A stretch of 15,103 nucleotides of DNA from a bacterium (GTDB lineage: Bacteria > T1Sed10-126). Position numbers and translations under genes: made by a program. The notes beneath the pieces were generated by a model, which searched no databases, had not been told where the DNA came from, and saw only the letters and a list, made by a program, of their open reading frames with translations. This document shows, in pieces, positions 6,958 through 14,311 of this stretch. The first letter of the stretch is position 1. Each line of letters opens with the position of its first letter. The stretch is taken from NCBI GenBank assembly GCA_003557545.1, contig PWOD01000131.1, positions 1 to 15,103 of the forward strand. The letters are read 5' to 3'.

Positions 6958-7617
6958 TCAGAACAACTCATCTAAAAGTGCTGGCTCAATTTTAAAGATG
7001 AGATTCGCGGTCTGGAGTTGTAAATCCAGGATTTTTTCAAGATAATCGAGATATTCAACAGCAAACCCACGTTGTAGTTCACGGGGGAAATTAACCGGTT
7101 CTATCTGCTCGGGGGGAAGTTTCAAAAGTTTAACCGTTTCCTGTCGATCCTCAGAAGTTTCAAGGGCAAGAATTTGCTGTTTGAAATTATCCACATAGGG
7201 AAAAAGGTTTTTTGCCCTTTCTATAAGTAGTTGCAGTTTGAATTTTCTATGTGGGGGGATCTTCAAATCAGCTATCCGGCTGAGAAAGCTTTCTAATTGA
7301 GCGGCGGTCAGGGCTCCGGCTAAATTTTCAACAGTTAATTTTACGGGTAGTTTAACTGTTTTAGTTTTTAATAGGGTTAGATTGCGCCGCCGGGCTTCTG
7401 GCGGGCTTAGCCACAACTGATGATCTCTTTTAACCCAAAAACTTTGGACGTTACATTCCTTTAGCTTGACAACTGTTTTATCATTTAGCTCACGAGTTAA
7501 GGAGATAATTTTTTTCCCGGACTGTTTAATATCACGGTAAAAACTATCTCGATGGTGATCGACTGTATTAACCGTCACCTTTTTACATAGTTGCAGTTCA
7601 ACGCAGACAATTTTCAT
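6958..7617 (-). CDS. Hypothetical protein, likely co-transcribed with hydE
   Basis: I do not recognise this family. ATG 7617 is chosen because GGAG lies six nt upstream; the longer frame from GTG 7656 has no ribosome site. The product has 219 residues, no signal peptide and no membrane segment. The first half is basic and strand-rich (MKIVCVELQLCKKVTVNTV, then Lys/Arg-rich text). The second half looks helical and Leu-rich, ending in EYLDYLEKILDLQLQTANL, which may form a short coiled coil. Two Cys occur in the first 10 residues and one at about position 55, not in a cluster motif. The 51-nt gap to hydE on the same strand suggests one operon and possibly a role near hydrogenase maturation, which is inference only. 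Confidence 0.6.
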   Translation of the reverse strand: MKIVCVELQLCKKVTVNTVDHHRDSFYRDIKQSGKKIISLTRELNDKTVVKLKECNVQSFWVKRDHQLWLSPPEARRRNLTLLKTKTVKLPVKLTVENLAGALTAAQLESFLSRIADLKIPPHRKFKLQLLIERAKNLFPYVDNFKQQILALETSEDRQETVKLLKLPPEQIEPVNFPRELQRGFAVEYLDYLEKILDLQLQTANLIFKIEPALLDELF

Positions 7618-8015
7618 TTTATTCTCCGTCAACAGGATCAGTAAAATCCATTCCACGAGGCTGGCTTAATTACTCTGAAGTTCAGTTAACCACAGCGGTC
7701 TAACACTTAAAAAAATTATCAGATGATTGCTCAATCTCAATCCAATTTAATGACAGTTTATTCTAACAAATTCCAGAAAAATCCGGTTAAAAAAATGGAG
7801 CTCATCTATCTCCTTATCCACCTGCTGAAAAACGGTGAAAAAAGCTGAAGTTAGCTACGATTGCCAAATTAATCTGTTAATATTAAACGGTGAAAATGCA
7901 GTAAAAGCAGAATGGCTGAGAGTTATTAAGTTATTTTCAGCAGTTTTTTGCCAGAAAATCAATTGAAATATTCGGCACTTTAAAACTGTTAAAAGTTTTG
8001 AACCCCTTATTCTAG
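7618..8015. other. Divergent spacer between the hydE operon and msrB
   Basis: No gene is seen. It contains a 12-bp direct repeat AAACGGTGAAAA at 7830-7841 and 7885-7896, and a small dyad AAAACT/AGTTTT at 7984-8001 or so, just upstream of the msrB -35 box. A minus-strand promoter for the hydE operon should lie here, but only weak candidates were found (GATAAT near 7715 without a good -35). Confidence 0.4.
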
Positions 8016-8044
8016 TTGAAATACCATATTTTTAGTTATATTCT
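8016..8044 (+). promoter_or_regulatory. Putative sigma-A promoter of msrB
   Basis: TTGAAA (8016-8021), a 17-nt spacer, then TATTCT (8039-8044). Transcription would begin near 8051, giving a 46-nt leader to ATG 8097. An intact promoter argues that msrB is still expressed despite its internal UAG. Confidence 0.5.
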
Positions 8045-8096
8045 AATAATGGGCACTGGCGGATAGATCGATAAAATAAAGTCTGGAGGGAAGATA

Positions 8097-8498
8097 ATGA
8101 ATCGAACTGGAGCCTGTCAGCGGTCAGAAGAAGAATGGCGGCAAGTACTGTCGTAGGAAGAATTTGAAGTTTTGATAAAGGGGGAAACTGAGGAACCTTA
8201 TACCGGCGAATACTGTCATTTTAATGAGGATGGTATCTATCTTTGTGCCGGTTGTGGTAATCAGCTGTTTTCCTCTGAAGATAAATTTGATCCCGGTTCA
8301 GGCTGGCCAAGTTTTCATCAGACAATTGATCCTGGAAGGATTGAGCAAAAAGATGAAAAAACAGATGAGGATTCAAAAATTGAGGTTGTGTGTGCTAACT
8401 GTCACGGTCATCTGGGACATCTTTTTGGTGAAGGAGCAAGCCCGGAAGATAGACGTTACTGTATTAATTCAGCAGCCCTAAAATTTCAACCAGTATAA
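8097..8498 (+). CDS. msrB: Peptide methionine-(R)-S-oxide reductase MsrB with in-frame amber codon at position 20 (possible pseudogene)
   Basis: MsrB reduces methionine-R-sulfoxide in oxidised proteins. ATG 8097 has a strong GGAGGG site six nt upstream. The frame reads 19 residues (ending EEEWRQVLS), then TAG at 8154-8156, then continues as EEFEVL with GETEEPYTGEY to the end. Both sides match MsrB, whose members usually have W+..L+.EE at this point, so the UAG sits inside a conserved helix. All key residues follow: zinc Cys50, Cys53, Cys99 and Cys102, GSGWPSF, and catalytic Cys122 in RYCINSAALKF. Total length with the UAG codon is 133, normal for the family. A short product could start at TTG 8172, with AGGAAG upstream. 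Nonsense mutation, sequence error, suppression or pyrrolysine decoding are the options. Confidence 0.8.
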
Positions 8499-8527
8499 CT
8501 GCCGTGTCAATCGGCCATCCAACTGTT

Positions 8528-9712
8528 TCAGTCCTCCGCAAGACTATCAAAATACCCTTTTATATGGACTATTGGAGTCCCTTTGTCACCGCTTCCACTG
8601 ACCAGATCTGACAGGCTTCCCAACAGATCGGTGAGCTGTCTGGGAGTTGTTCCCTGGGCCTCTTCAGAGCCTACAAGATCGTGCTGTTTCTTACCGATTT
8701 TACCCCGTATTTCATCCATCAGCTTATCGCCCTTGAGATCAGCATACTGGTGATCGGCCAGGTATTTAATTTTAATCTCATTCGGTGTACCTTCCAATCC
8801 CGCGCTATATCCCGGAGAAACGGTTGGATCTGCCAGTTCCCAGATGCCACCAACCGGATCTTTGAAAGCACCGTCGGCAAAGACCATTACCTGAATCTTT
8901 GTCCCCGAACGCTGTTCAATTGCTTTTTGAAGATCGACAACAAATTTATCACAATCCCGGGGAAACAGTTTGAGAGTCTCCGGACCGGCTTTATTAGACC
9001 CCAGAAGTCCGTATTCAGGATTATAGCCCTGAACTTCCGCTTTTTTTTCAGTGCAGAGATCATCCAAACCAAAAACTGTTCGAGCCCCGGCAGTTTTTAA
9101 CCGCCGCTTAGTTTTGTGTCTGGTATGAATATCTGCTACCAGAACATCTTCTGTATAGTTAAGAATCGTGCAGGGATCGTTTGAAAAAACTATTTCCAGC
9201 TCACAATCCCCGGCCATTTCCCGGTAAAGATCAACATAGTTTATTCCGGTAAATGGGTGACGATAATCAGAAAAATGTTGTCTGTACTCCTCCTCTGAAA
9301 AACTGTCAGAATGAGGATTAATCTCTAGATCAAGAAGTTTTTCAGAGGGTAAGATAGGATTGCCAACCTCGTCATCTGGATAATTTAACTGGAGATAAAT
9401 CTTTTTGCCAGCCCGGGCGATTCCTTTCAAAATCAACGAAAACCGGTTACGGCTCAGTATCGGAAAAACAACCCCCAGGGGACCTGGAAATTTGGCTTTG
9501 ATTTCATGGGCCACATCATCGAGTTTAACATAATTTCCCCGGGCCCTCGCAACTAAAGATTCCGTAATGCTGAGAACATCAGTCCTCTCCAGTTGGAAAT
9601 TGTCCTCTGTTTGAGCTTTTTCTAATGATTCCACAATGATCTTTATCAGATTATCTCCCTGTTTGATAATTGGGGTTCTAATTCCCCGGACATGGGTGCC
9701 TGTGGAGCGCAT
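8528..9712 (-). CDS. CofE-like protein (coenzyme F420-0:L-glutamate ligase family)
   Basis: The N-terminal half reads like CofE: GIRTPIIKQGDNLIKII (10-26), then DVLSITESLVARARGNYV (45-62). A later block ADGAFKDPVGGIWELADP (279-296) fits the family's metal/GTP-binding region. CofE adds glutamate to F420-0 using GTP. This protein has 394 residues, much longer than archaeal CofE (about 250), as in the long versions found in Firmicutes. No other F420 gene is in the window and most Firmicutes lack F420, so another amide-ligase substrate is quite possible. The start is secure: GGAGG six nt before ATG 9712. It lies 45 nt after the mgtC-like gene on the same strand and ends 29 nt from convergent msrB. 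Confidence 0.75.
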   Translation of the reverse strand: MRSTGTHVRGIRTPIIKQGDNLIKIIVESLEKAQTEDNFQLERTDVLSITESLVARARGNYVKLDDVAHEIKAKFPGPLGVVFPILSRNRFSLILKGIARAGKKIYLQLNYPDDEVGNPILPSEKLLDLEINPHSDSFSEEEYRQHFSDYRHPFTGINYVDLYREMAGDCELEIVFSNDPCTILNYTEDVLVADIHTRHKTKRRLKTAGARTVFGLDDLCTEKKAEVQGYNPEYGLLGSNKAGPETLKLFPRDCDKFVVDLQKAIEQRSGTKIQVMVFADGAFKDPVGGIWELADPTVSPGYSAGLEGTPNEIKIKYLADHQYADLKGDKLMDEIRGKIGKKQHDLVGSEEAQGTTPRQLTDLLGSLSDLVSGSGDKGTPIVHIKGYFDSLAED

Positions 9713-9757
9713 GGTAATCCTCCTGTAAAAAAGTGACAGATGCCTCTTAGTCGATAA

Positions 9758-10453
9758 TTAATATTTATTAATATGAAAAGTTTTGACATCAGGAAGCTTT
9801 ATAATCTCTTCCTGTAACTGATTAAACAGGTACTTAGGACCGGTCGAATCATAACAGACTGTTAAGGTATTATCAGAGTTAGAACGGTCAAGCTGGGTTC
9901 GTTTAGCCCGCACGCCAACCTGGTTGATAATTGTTTCCAGACGTTCCAACAGATCAATATCATCTTTAACCTTCAGGTTGAACCAGTAGCCCGACTGATG
10001 CATTAATTTATTTTCAAGATAATTAAGCGGAACTAAAACTAGCAGAACAAAGAAGGTTGTTAAAGTTGCCCAGAAATCCAACCCGAGCCCAATAGCAGTT
10101 CCAATCGCAGCAACTACCCATAAAGTAGCAGCCGTGGTCAATCCCTGGACATTACCCCGCGATTGAATAATTGTGCCAGCCCCTAAAAATCCTATTCCTG
10201 ACACTATCTGTGAAGCAATTCGTGCCTGATCAGCCTGAACTATTATATCGAAAATTTCTCCGGTAAAATGAGTTGAAATAACGGTGAAAAGCATTGCTCC
10301 TACGCAGATTAAAATATTAGTCCGTAGTCCGGCCGGTTTGTCAGAAAGTTCTCTTTCTAACCCAATAAGTCCGCCCAACAGGGCCGCAAGTAATATTTGT
10401 AAAGAAAAACCAACTGCTTCATGTGTCATAACAACTGACAATATCTCAAACAT
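9758..10453 (-). CDS. MgtC/SapB family membrane protein
   Basis: The 231-residue product has the MgtC/SapB membrane domain in its first 140 residues. It shows AALLGGLIGLERELSDKPAG, then LRTNILICVGAMLF, then VSGIGFLGAGTII and GLTTAATLWVVAAIG, within about four to five membrane segments. A soluble C-terminal part (about 150-231) resembles the ACT-like tail seen in many members. Known MgtC proteins help cells live at low magnesium and modulate ATP synthase, but most homologues are uncharacterised and bacterial ones without a virulence context are simply called MgtC/SapB. ATG 10453 has AGGTG six nt upstream. It has its own extended -10 promoter and likely heads a two-gene operon with the cofE-like gene. 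Confidence 0.88.
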   Translation of the reverse strand: MFEILSVVMTHEAVGFSLQILLAALLGGLIGLERELSDKPAGLRTNILICVGAMLFTVISTHFTGEIFDIIVQADQARIASQIVSGIGFLGAGTIIQSRGNVQGLTTAATLWVVAAIGTAIGLGLDFWATLTTFFVLLVLVPLNYLENKLMHQSGYWFNLKVKDDIDLLERLETIINQVGVRAKRTQLDRSNSDNTLTVCYDSTGPKYLFNQLQEEIIKLPDVKTFHINKY

Positions 10454-10495
10454 TTAAATCACCTAATAAAAATCAAGAATCAGAAGGGTCAGAGG

Positions 10496-10524
10496 ATTAT
10501 AACAGCTGAAGCTTAAACAATAAA
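10496..10524 (-). promoter_or_regulatory. Promoter of the mgtC-like gene with perfect extended -10
   Basis: On the minus strand TGTTATAAT (10504 down to 10496) is a consensus extended -10. TTTATT (10519-10524) at 17-nt spacing is a weak -35, which an extended -10 tolerates. Transcription would start near 10489, 36 nt before the ATG. Confidence 0.6.
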
Positions 10525-10556
10525 TCGATGTTTTATAAATTAAACTGAAAAAATTA

Positions 10557-10584
10557 TTGACAAATTTTTAAATTAAGTTAGGAT
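10557..10584 (+). promoter_or_regulatory. Promoter of the peroxiredoxin gene
   Basis: A consensus -35 TTGACA (10557-10562), a 16-nt spacer, then TAGGAT (10579-10584) as -10. The predicted start is near 10591, inside the adjacent dyad. Confidence 0.55.
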
Positions 10585-10599
10585 TTAGAATAGTTCTAA
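10585..10599. promoter_or_regulatory. PerR-box-like operator at the peroxiredoxin promoter
   Basis: TTAGAATAGTTCTAA agrees with the PerR consensus TTATAATNATTATAA at 11 of the 14 fixed positions. It begins directly after the -10 box, where bound PerR would block transcription until peroxide oxidises it. The arms TTAGAA/TTCTAA are a perfect inverted repeat. A Fur-family relative is possible. No regulator gene is in the window. Confidence 0.5.
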
Positions 10600-10614
10600 A
10601 CTTAACCTTTAACC

Positions 10615-10630
10615 CTTTTTATATAAAAAA
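10615..10630. repeat. AT palindrome in the peroxiredoxin leader, shared with the acr3 operator region
   Basis: CTTTTTATATAAAAAA contains a perfect 14-bp palindrome TTTTTATATAAAAA. The same 16 bases occur at 14192-14207 downstream of the acr3 promoter. It lies about 25 nt after the predicted transcript start. Confidence 0.45.
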
Positions 10631-10664
10631 TTTTGTGTAATTAAATTCTATGTTAGGAGTGGTA

Positions 10665-11327
10665 ATGATGGAAGATACAAAAATGCCTTTGATCGGGGAT
10701 AAGTTCCCAGAGATGGTTGTTAACACTACGCAGGGGGAAATCAATCTACCGGATGATTACAGTGGTAAATGGTTTATTCTGTTCAGCCATCCTGCTGACT
10801 TCACTCCGGTATGTACAACTGAGTTTGTTGCTTTTCAGCAGCGGTATGATCAGTTTAGAGAGCTGAATACTGAACTTATCGGACTCAGTATAGATCAGGT
10901 ATTCAGCCATCTCAAGTGGGAAGAATGGATTAAAGATAATATGGGAGAAGAGATCGAGTTTCCAATTATTGCCGACGGTACCGGTGATGTTGGAAAACAG
11001 CTGGGTTTGCTCCACACAGCCAGTTCCACTGCAACTGTTCGGGCTGTATTTATTGTTGATCCAGAAGCGACCATCCGAGCAATCCTCTACTATCCGGCTG
11101 AGTTGGGAAGAAATATGGATGAAATTCTCCGGATGGTCAAAGGATTTCAGGTGGCCCAGAAAGAGGGAGTTGCCATGCCTGCTAACTGGCCCAACAATGA
11201 GCTGATCGGAGACAGTCTGATTATACCTCCGGCATCCACAGCCGAGCAGATTGCTGAACGTCAGGGACAGGTTGACCGGGGTGAAATTAAAAGTTACGAC
11301 TGGTGGCTCTGCTACCGGGAACAATAA
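10665..11327 (+). CDS. Peroxiredoxin, Prx6-type (AhpC/TSA family)
   Basis: This thiol peroxidase reduces hydrogen peroxide and organic peroxides in the cytosol. With ATG 10665 (AGGAG five nt upstream; the adjacent ATG 10668 is equally possible) the product has 220 residues. The ATG at 10650 precedes the ribosome site and is rejected. The peroxidatic Cys lies in [14 protein letters not shown] (Cys50). The long C-terminal extension of the Prx6 group is present ([11 protein letters not shown], then a tail ending [10 protein letters not shown]). The Cys in that tail matches the resolving-Cys region of archaeal Prx6-like 2-Cys enzymes. A PerR-like operator and a strong terminator bound it, so it is a monocistronic unit, probably peroxide-induced. 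Confidence 0.92.
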   Translation: MMEDTKMPLIGDKFPEMVVNTTQGEINLPDDYSGKWFILFSHPADFTPVCTTEFVAFQQRYDQFRELNTELIGLSIDQVFSHLKWEEWIKDNMGEEIEFPIIADGTGDVGKQLGLLHTASSTATVRAVFIVDPEATIRAILYYPAELGRNMDEILRMVKGFQVAQKEGVAMPANWPNNELIGDSLIIPPASTAEQIAERQGQVDRGEIKSYDWWLCYREQ

Positions 11328-11331
11328 AGAT

Positions 11332-11374
11332 TAATCCGGACCGGAAAATTAGTCCGGTCCGGATTATTTTTTTT
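11332..11374 (+). terminator. Strong intrinsic terminator of the peroxiredoxin gene
   Basis: AATCCGGACCGGA (11333-11345) pairs perfectly with TCCGGTCCGGATT (11353-11365) around a 7-nt loop. An extra T-A pair closes the stem at its base, and an eight-T run follows (11367-11374). It starts 5 nt after the stop codon. The minus-strand arsenic operon ends 22 nt beyond and may use the same hairpin, though with few T residues on that side. Confidence 0.9.
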
Positions 11375-11395
11375 CAGTCTGGCAACTTAACCTTA

Positions 11396-11638
11396 TTATT
11401 TTAGAGACTCCAAAATCTCGATTATTTCTGCAGTTTGTGGTACTCTACCCTGGCTCTTCACCTCCCCATCAACAACCAGTGCTGGTGGAGTCATAATCCC
11501 ATATCCCACGATCTCATTCAGCTCTTTCACCTTTATCAGATTATATTCAAGCTCAAGTTTATCAGCTGCGGTAATTGTATTTTCCGCCAGCCGCCGACAG
11601 TTAGCACAACCGCTGCCAAGAATTTCCAGTTTTAACAT
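11396..11638 (-). CDS. Small thioredoxin-family protein (CxxC), arsenic operon
   Basis: An 80-residue minimal thioredoxin of the 'small redox-active disulfide protein' type. It carries GSGCANCRRLAEN (active-site Cys11 and Cys14) and TPPALVVDGE with the cis-Pro at about 51-52. ATG 11638 has AGAGGTG six nt upstream; the longer frame from GTG 11647 overlaps that site. No signal peptide, so it is cytosolic. It is the last gene of the run acr3, permease, thioredoxin, with 67 nt to the permease. Small thioredoxins of this sort are often found beside COG0701 permeases and arsenic genes, where they may pass electrons or handle metal-thiol intermediates; that role is inferred. Confidence 0.82.
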   Translation of the reverse strand: MLKLEILGSGCANCRRLAENTITAADKLELEYNLIKVKELNEIVGYGIMTPPALVVDGEVKSQGRVPQTAEIIEILESLK

Positions 11639-11705
11639 TTTAATCACCTCTGTACTAGATTTTTCTTCAGTTCTTCTAGCAAACTATTTTTGGGTAAATT
11701 TATAA

Positions 11706-13001
11706 TTAAACTATCAATCCATAAAAATATCCGGCCATACTTGAACTCAGTACTACTAAACAGAAATAAACAGCTGTTTTACGAGTACCGATAACTGAAT
11801 ATATGACCAATAAATTTGGTAATGATACGGCCGGTCCCGCCAGCAGAAGACTCAACGCCGGCCCCTTTCCCATTCCAGCCTCAATCAACCCCTCCAGAAT
11901 AGGAACTTCAGTTAATGTTGCGAAATACATTAAGGCACCGGACAGAGCGGAAAAAAAATTAGCTGTCCAGCTATTACCTCCCAGCAGATTTTGCACCCAT
12001 TCTGCCGGAATTATTCCCCCCTCTTCACCGGGCATACCAAAGAAAAATCCAGCAATTAAAACACCGGCCAGTAATAGCGGTAAGATCTGTCGGGCAAAAT
12101 TCCAGCTTTCTTCAAACCATCTGGTTCCATCAGGTCCCTCGGTTAAACAGATCACTGAAAAACAAACAATCCCCAGTCCAAAAGGAATTTCAGGTACCTC
12201 GGGGAAAACTATCGCCAGCGCCATTATCCCCAGAGCCAGCAGCGTTAACTTCCATTTGGTAAAGTTAAATAATCGAACCAGCATTACAGCTAACCCCAGG
12301 GCAAAACTGGCAGCCAGCCACCAGCGATAGCCATAAATAGCCGCCAGAACAGCTGTTTCACCCGGTTCAGCCAGCGTAGCTGTAATTAAAATCCCCAGCA
12401 TAAAAAAGAAATATAAGCCAGTTTCAAACAGCGAACGATCTTGCTCTTCCTCGGATAGATTGAAGCCGGTTGATGAGGAGGCTGTTTCATGTCTGAATAT
12501 CAGATGCATAATTAGTCCTATAATGATCCCCAGAAAGATTGCTCCGATCGCCCTGGCTAACCCAAGTTCCCAACCCAGGACCCGGGCGGTAAGCACAATG
12601 GCCAGTAGATTTATTGCCGGGCCAGAATAGAGGAAAGCAGTGGCCGGACCCAGACCCGCCCCCATCTTATAGATGCCGGCAAAAAGTGGCAGAATAGTAC
12701 AGGAACAGACAGCGATAACTGTACCGGAAACAGAGGCCACCGCATATGAAACCAGTTTTTGGGCTTCAGCGCCAAGATATTTAATAATCGCCTGCTGGCT
12801 GAGAAAAACGGCCATTGCCCCCGCAATAAAAAAGGTCGGTATAAGACATAAAACCAGATGTTCACGGGCATACCAGCGGGCTAGTTCAAGGGCCGATATT
12901 ATGGCTGAAACAAACCTGCTACTTTCCAGGGGTAGATGATAAAAAATCAAAAAAACAGCAATGAATAGAGAGGCAATTTTAGCCTGTTTTTTTAGTTTCA
13001 T
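11706..13001 (-). CDS. COG0701 (YraQ/UPF0718) permease, ArsP-like
   Basis: A 431-residue polytopic membrane protein with about ten hydrophobic segments. It belongs to the YraQ/UPF0718 permease family, whose best-studied member ArsP exports trivalent organoarsenicals. The family signature AVCSCTILPLFAGIYKMGAG (Cys99 and Cys101) is present, followed by GPATAFLYSGPAINLLAI, and the second half repeats the theme (GPALSLLLAGPAVSLPNLLV). The start ATG 13001 has CAGGGG six nt upstream. It begins 37 nt after acr3 and precedes the small thioredoxin on the same strand, which supports a role in arsenic or other thiophilic metal(loid) export. Substrate specificity cannot be told from sequence. Confidence 0.85.
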   Translation of the reverse strand: MKLKKQAKIASLFIAVFLIFYHLPLESSRFVSAIISALELARWYAREHLVLCLIPTFFIAGAMAVFLSQQAIIKYLGAEAQKLVSYAVASVSGTVIAVCSCTILPLFAGIYKMGAGLGPATAFLYSGPAINLLAIVLTARVLGWELGLARAIGAIFLGIIIGLIMHLIFRHETASSSTGFNLSEEEQDRSLFETGLYFFFMLGILITATLAEPGETAVLAAIYGYRWWLAASFALGLAVMLVRLFNFTKWKLTLLALGIMALAIVFPEVPEIPFGLGIVCFSVICLTEGPDGTRWFEESWNFARQILPLLLAGVLIAGFFFGMPGEEGGIIPAEWVQNLLGGNSWTANFFSALSGALMYFATLTEVPILEGLIEAGMGKGPALSLLLAGPAVSLPNLLVIYSVIGTRKTAVYFCLVVLSSSMAGYFYGLIV

Positions 13002-13038
13002 AACGAGCCCCTGGTATTATTCAATTTCTAACTATTAC

Positions 13039-14154
13039 TCATTGAGCCTGTAAGTTGAGCGGCGAAGCAAAATAGCTGCGAGTAGCCAGTGATAGTCGGA
13101 CAAGCAAAAGCATTATCGGTACTTCAATAAGCACACCAACAACCGCCGCCAGTGCCGCCGGGGAACCGGCACCAAACAACATGATAGCCACGGCTAAAGC
13201 CACTTCAAAATGATTGGAAGCTCCGATCATTGCCGCGGGAGCCGCATCTTGATAAACAATACCCAACAGTTTTGCAGCAAAATAAGCTATAAAAAAGATC
13301 GACAGCGTCTGTAGCAACAGAGGGATAGCTATCATAAAAATATTTAACGGTAACCGAACTATTTCTTCGGCTTCTAAAGTAAAAATAAAAGTCAGGGTAA
13401 GAAGCAGAGCAACTGTCGAGACGTTGTCTAATTTAGGCAAAAAAACTTTTTTAAACCAGCCTTCCCCTCGATATTTAATCAATAGCTGACGGGTCAGATA
13501 ACCTGTAACAAGTGGCAACCCAATATAAATTCCCACCGAAAAAGCCAGATAGCCCAGGGGAATTGCCTCCCCTACGCCAGCCGTCATTTCAACCACGCGC
13601 GGAACACCGACAACTCCCAGCAATAGTATTCCGAGAGGCGCATAGAGAAACAGCATACTCAGTGAATTTATTGCGACCATGATTAATGTATAACCCATGT
13701 TACCTTCTGCCAGGTAACTCCAGACTAAAACCATTGCGGTGCAGGGGGCGATCCCCAGTAAAATCATTCCGGCCATATAACCGTAGGCAACCTCTGTTTC
13801 CAACCACGGCCCCCACAGATGACGCATAAACAGCCAGGCCCAGAACGCCATAGTAAAGGGTTTGATTGCCCAATTAACCACCAGAGTTAAAAGTACCGGC
13901 CGGGGACGTTTGGTGGCATTAACTATTTCGCTAAATTTAATCTGAACCATTATTGGATAGATCATAAAGAACAGCAAAATGGCAATCGGTAGGTTAACGT
14001 CACGAATCTCATAATCGATAGCATCTGCAAATTGAGGAAAACCCAGGCCGATCAGAGTCCCGGTAAGAATGCAAAGAATAACCCAAACGGTCAAATAGCG
14101 TTCAAAAAAACTTAACTCGCGAATGGTTTCAGATGAATTTTCCTGGTTATCCAT
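13039..14154 (-). CDS. acr3: ACR3-type arsenite efflux transporter
   Basis: A 371-residue inner-membrane protein with ten predicted membrane segments that expels As(III) using the proton-motive force. ACR3 hallmarks are seen: GIAPCTAMVLVW with the conserved Cys (Cys138) and GASNHFEVALAVAI with the conserved Glu (Glu317), corresponding to Cys129 and Glu305 of the Alkaliphilus protein. Length is typical (about 350-400). ATG 14154 has GGAGGG 11 nt upstream. It is the first gene after a consensus promoter and a large dyad, and the permease and thioredoxin genes follow. No arsR, arsC or arsA is in the window. Confidence 0.95.
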   Translation of the reverse strand: MDNQENSSETIRELSFFERYLTVWVILCILTGTLIGLGFPQFADAIDYEIRDVNLPIAILLFFMIYPIMVQIKFSEIVNATKRPRPVLLTLVVNWAIKPFTMAFWAWLFMRHLWGPWLETEVAYGYMAGMILLGIAPCTAMVLVWSYLAEGNMGYTLIMVAINSLSMLFLYAPLGILLLGVVGVPRVVEMTAGVGEAIPLGYLAFSVGIYIGLPLVTGYLTRQLLIKYRGEGWFKKVFLPKLDNVSTVALLLTLTFIFTLEAEEIVRLPLNIFMIAIPLLLQTLSIFFIAYFAAKLLGIVYQDAAPAAMIGASNHFEVALAVAIMLFGAGSPAALAAVVGVLIEVPIMLLLVRLSLATRSYFASPLNLQAQ

Positions 14155-14180
14155 CAGATCTAAATCCCTCCAACGGCAAT

Positions 14181-14220
14181 CTCATAAAATTCTTTTTATA
14201 TAAAAAAAGTTTTATATGAG
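14181..14220. promoter_or_regulatory. Nested dyad operator in the acr3 leader, likely ArsR-type
   Basis: An inner near-palindrome CTTTTTATATAAAAAAAG (14192-14209) is enclosed by outer arms CTCATAAAA (14181-14189) and TTTTATATGAG (14210-14220). It abuts the -10 box and would cover the transcript start. Arsenite-responsive ArsR/SmtB repressors bind AT-rich dyads at such places. No regulator gene lies nearby. Confidence 0.5.
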
Positions 14221-14248
14221 TATAATCCTCTGGGGGGTGGACTGTCAA
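14219..14248 (-). promoter_or_regulatory. Promoter of the acr3-permease-thioredoxin operon
   Basis: On the minus strand a consensus TTGACA (14243-14248), an 18-nt spacer, and TATACT (14219-14224, 5 of 6). Transcription would start near 14212, within the dyad, about 58 nt before the acr3 ATG. Confidence 0.7.
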
Positions 14249-14311
14249 GTGAAATTTTCAGTTTTATTTTAGTTATTAAAAGTTTACATGAATTAGGAGT
14301 ATCATAACTGT

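Noticed and set aside
8681-9100. 139-codon plus-strand ORF opposite the cofE-like gene
   Set aside because: Antisense shadow without ribosome site or family similarity.
10746-11324. 192-codon minus-strand ORF opposite the peroxiredoxin gene
   Set aside because: It lies fully antisense to a clear Prx6 gene and reads as non-protein-like sequence.
11803-12330. 175-codon plus-strand ORF opposite the permease gene
   Set aside because: It is the antisense shadow of a membrane protein, with no ribosome site and no recognisable domain.
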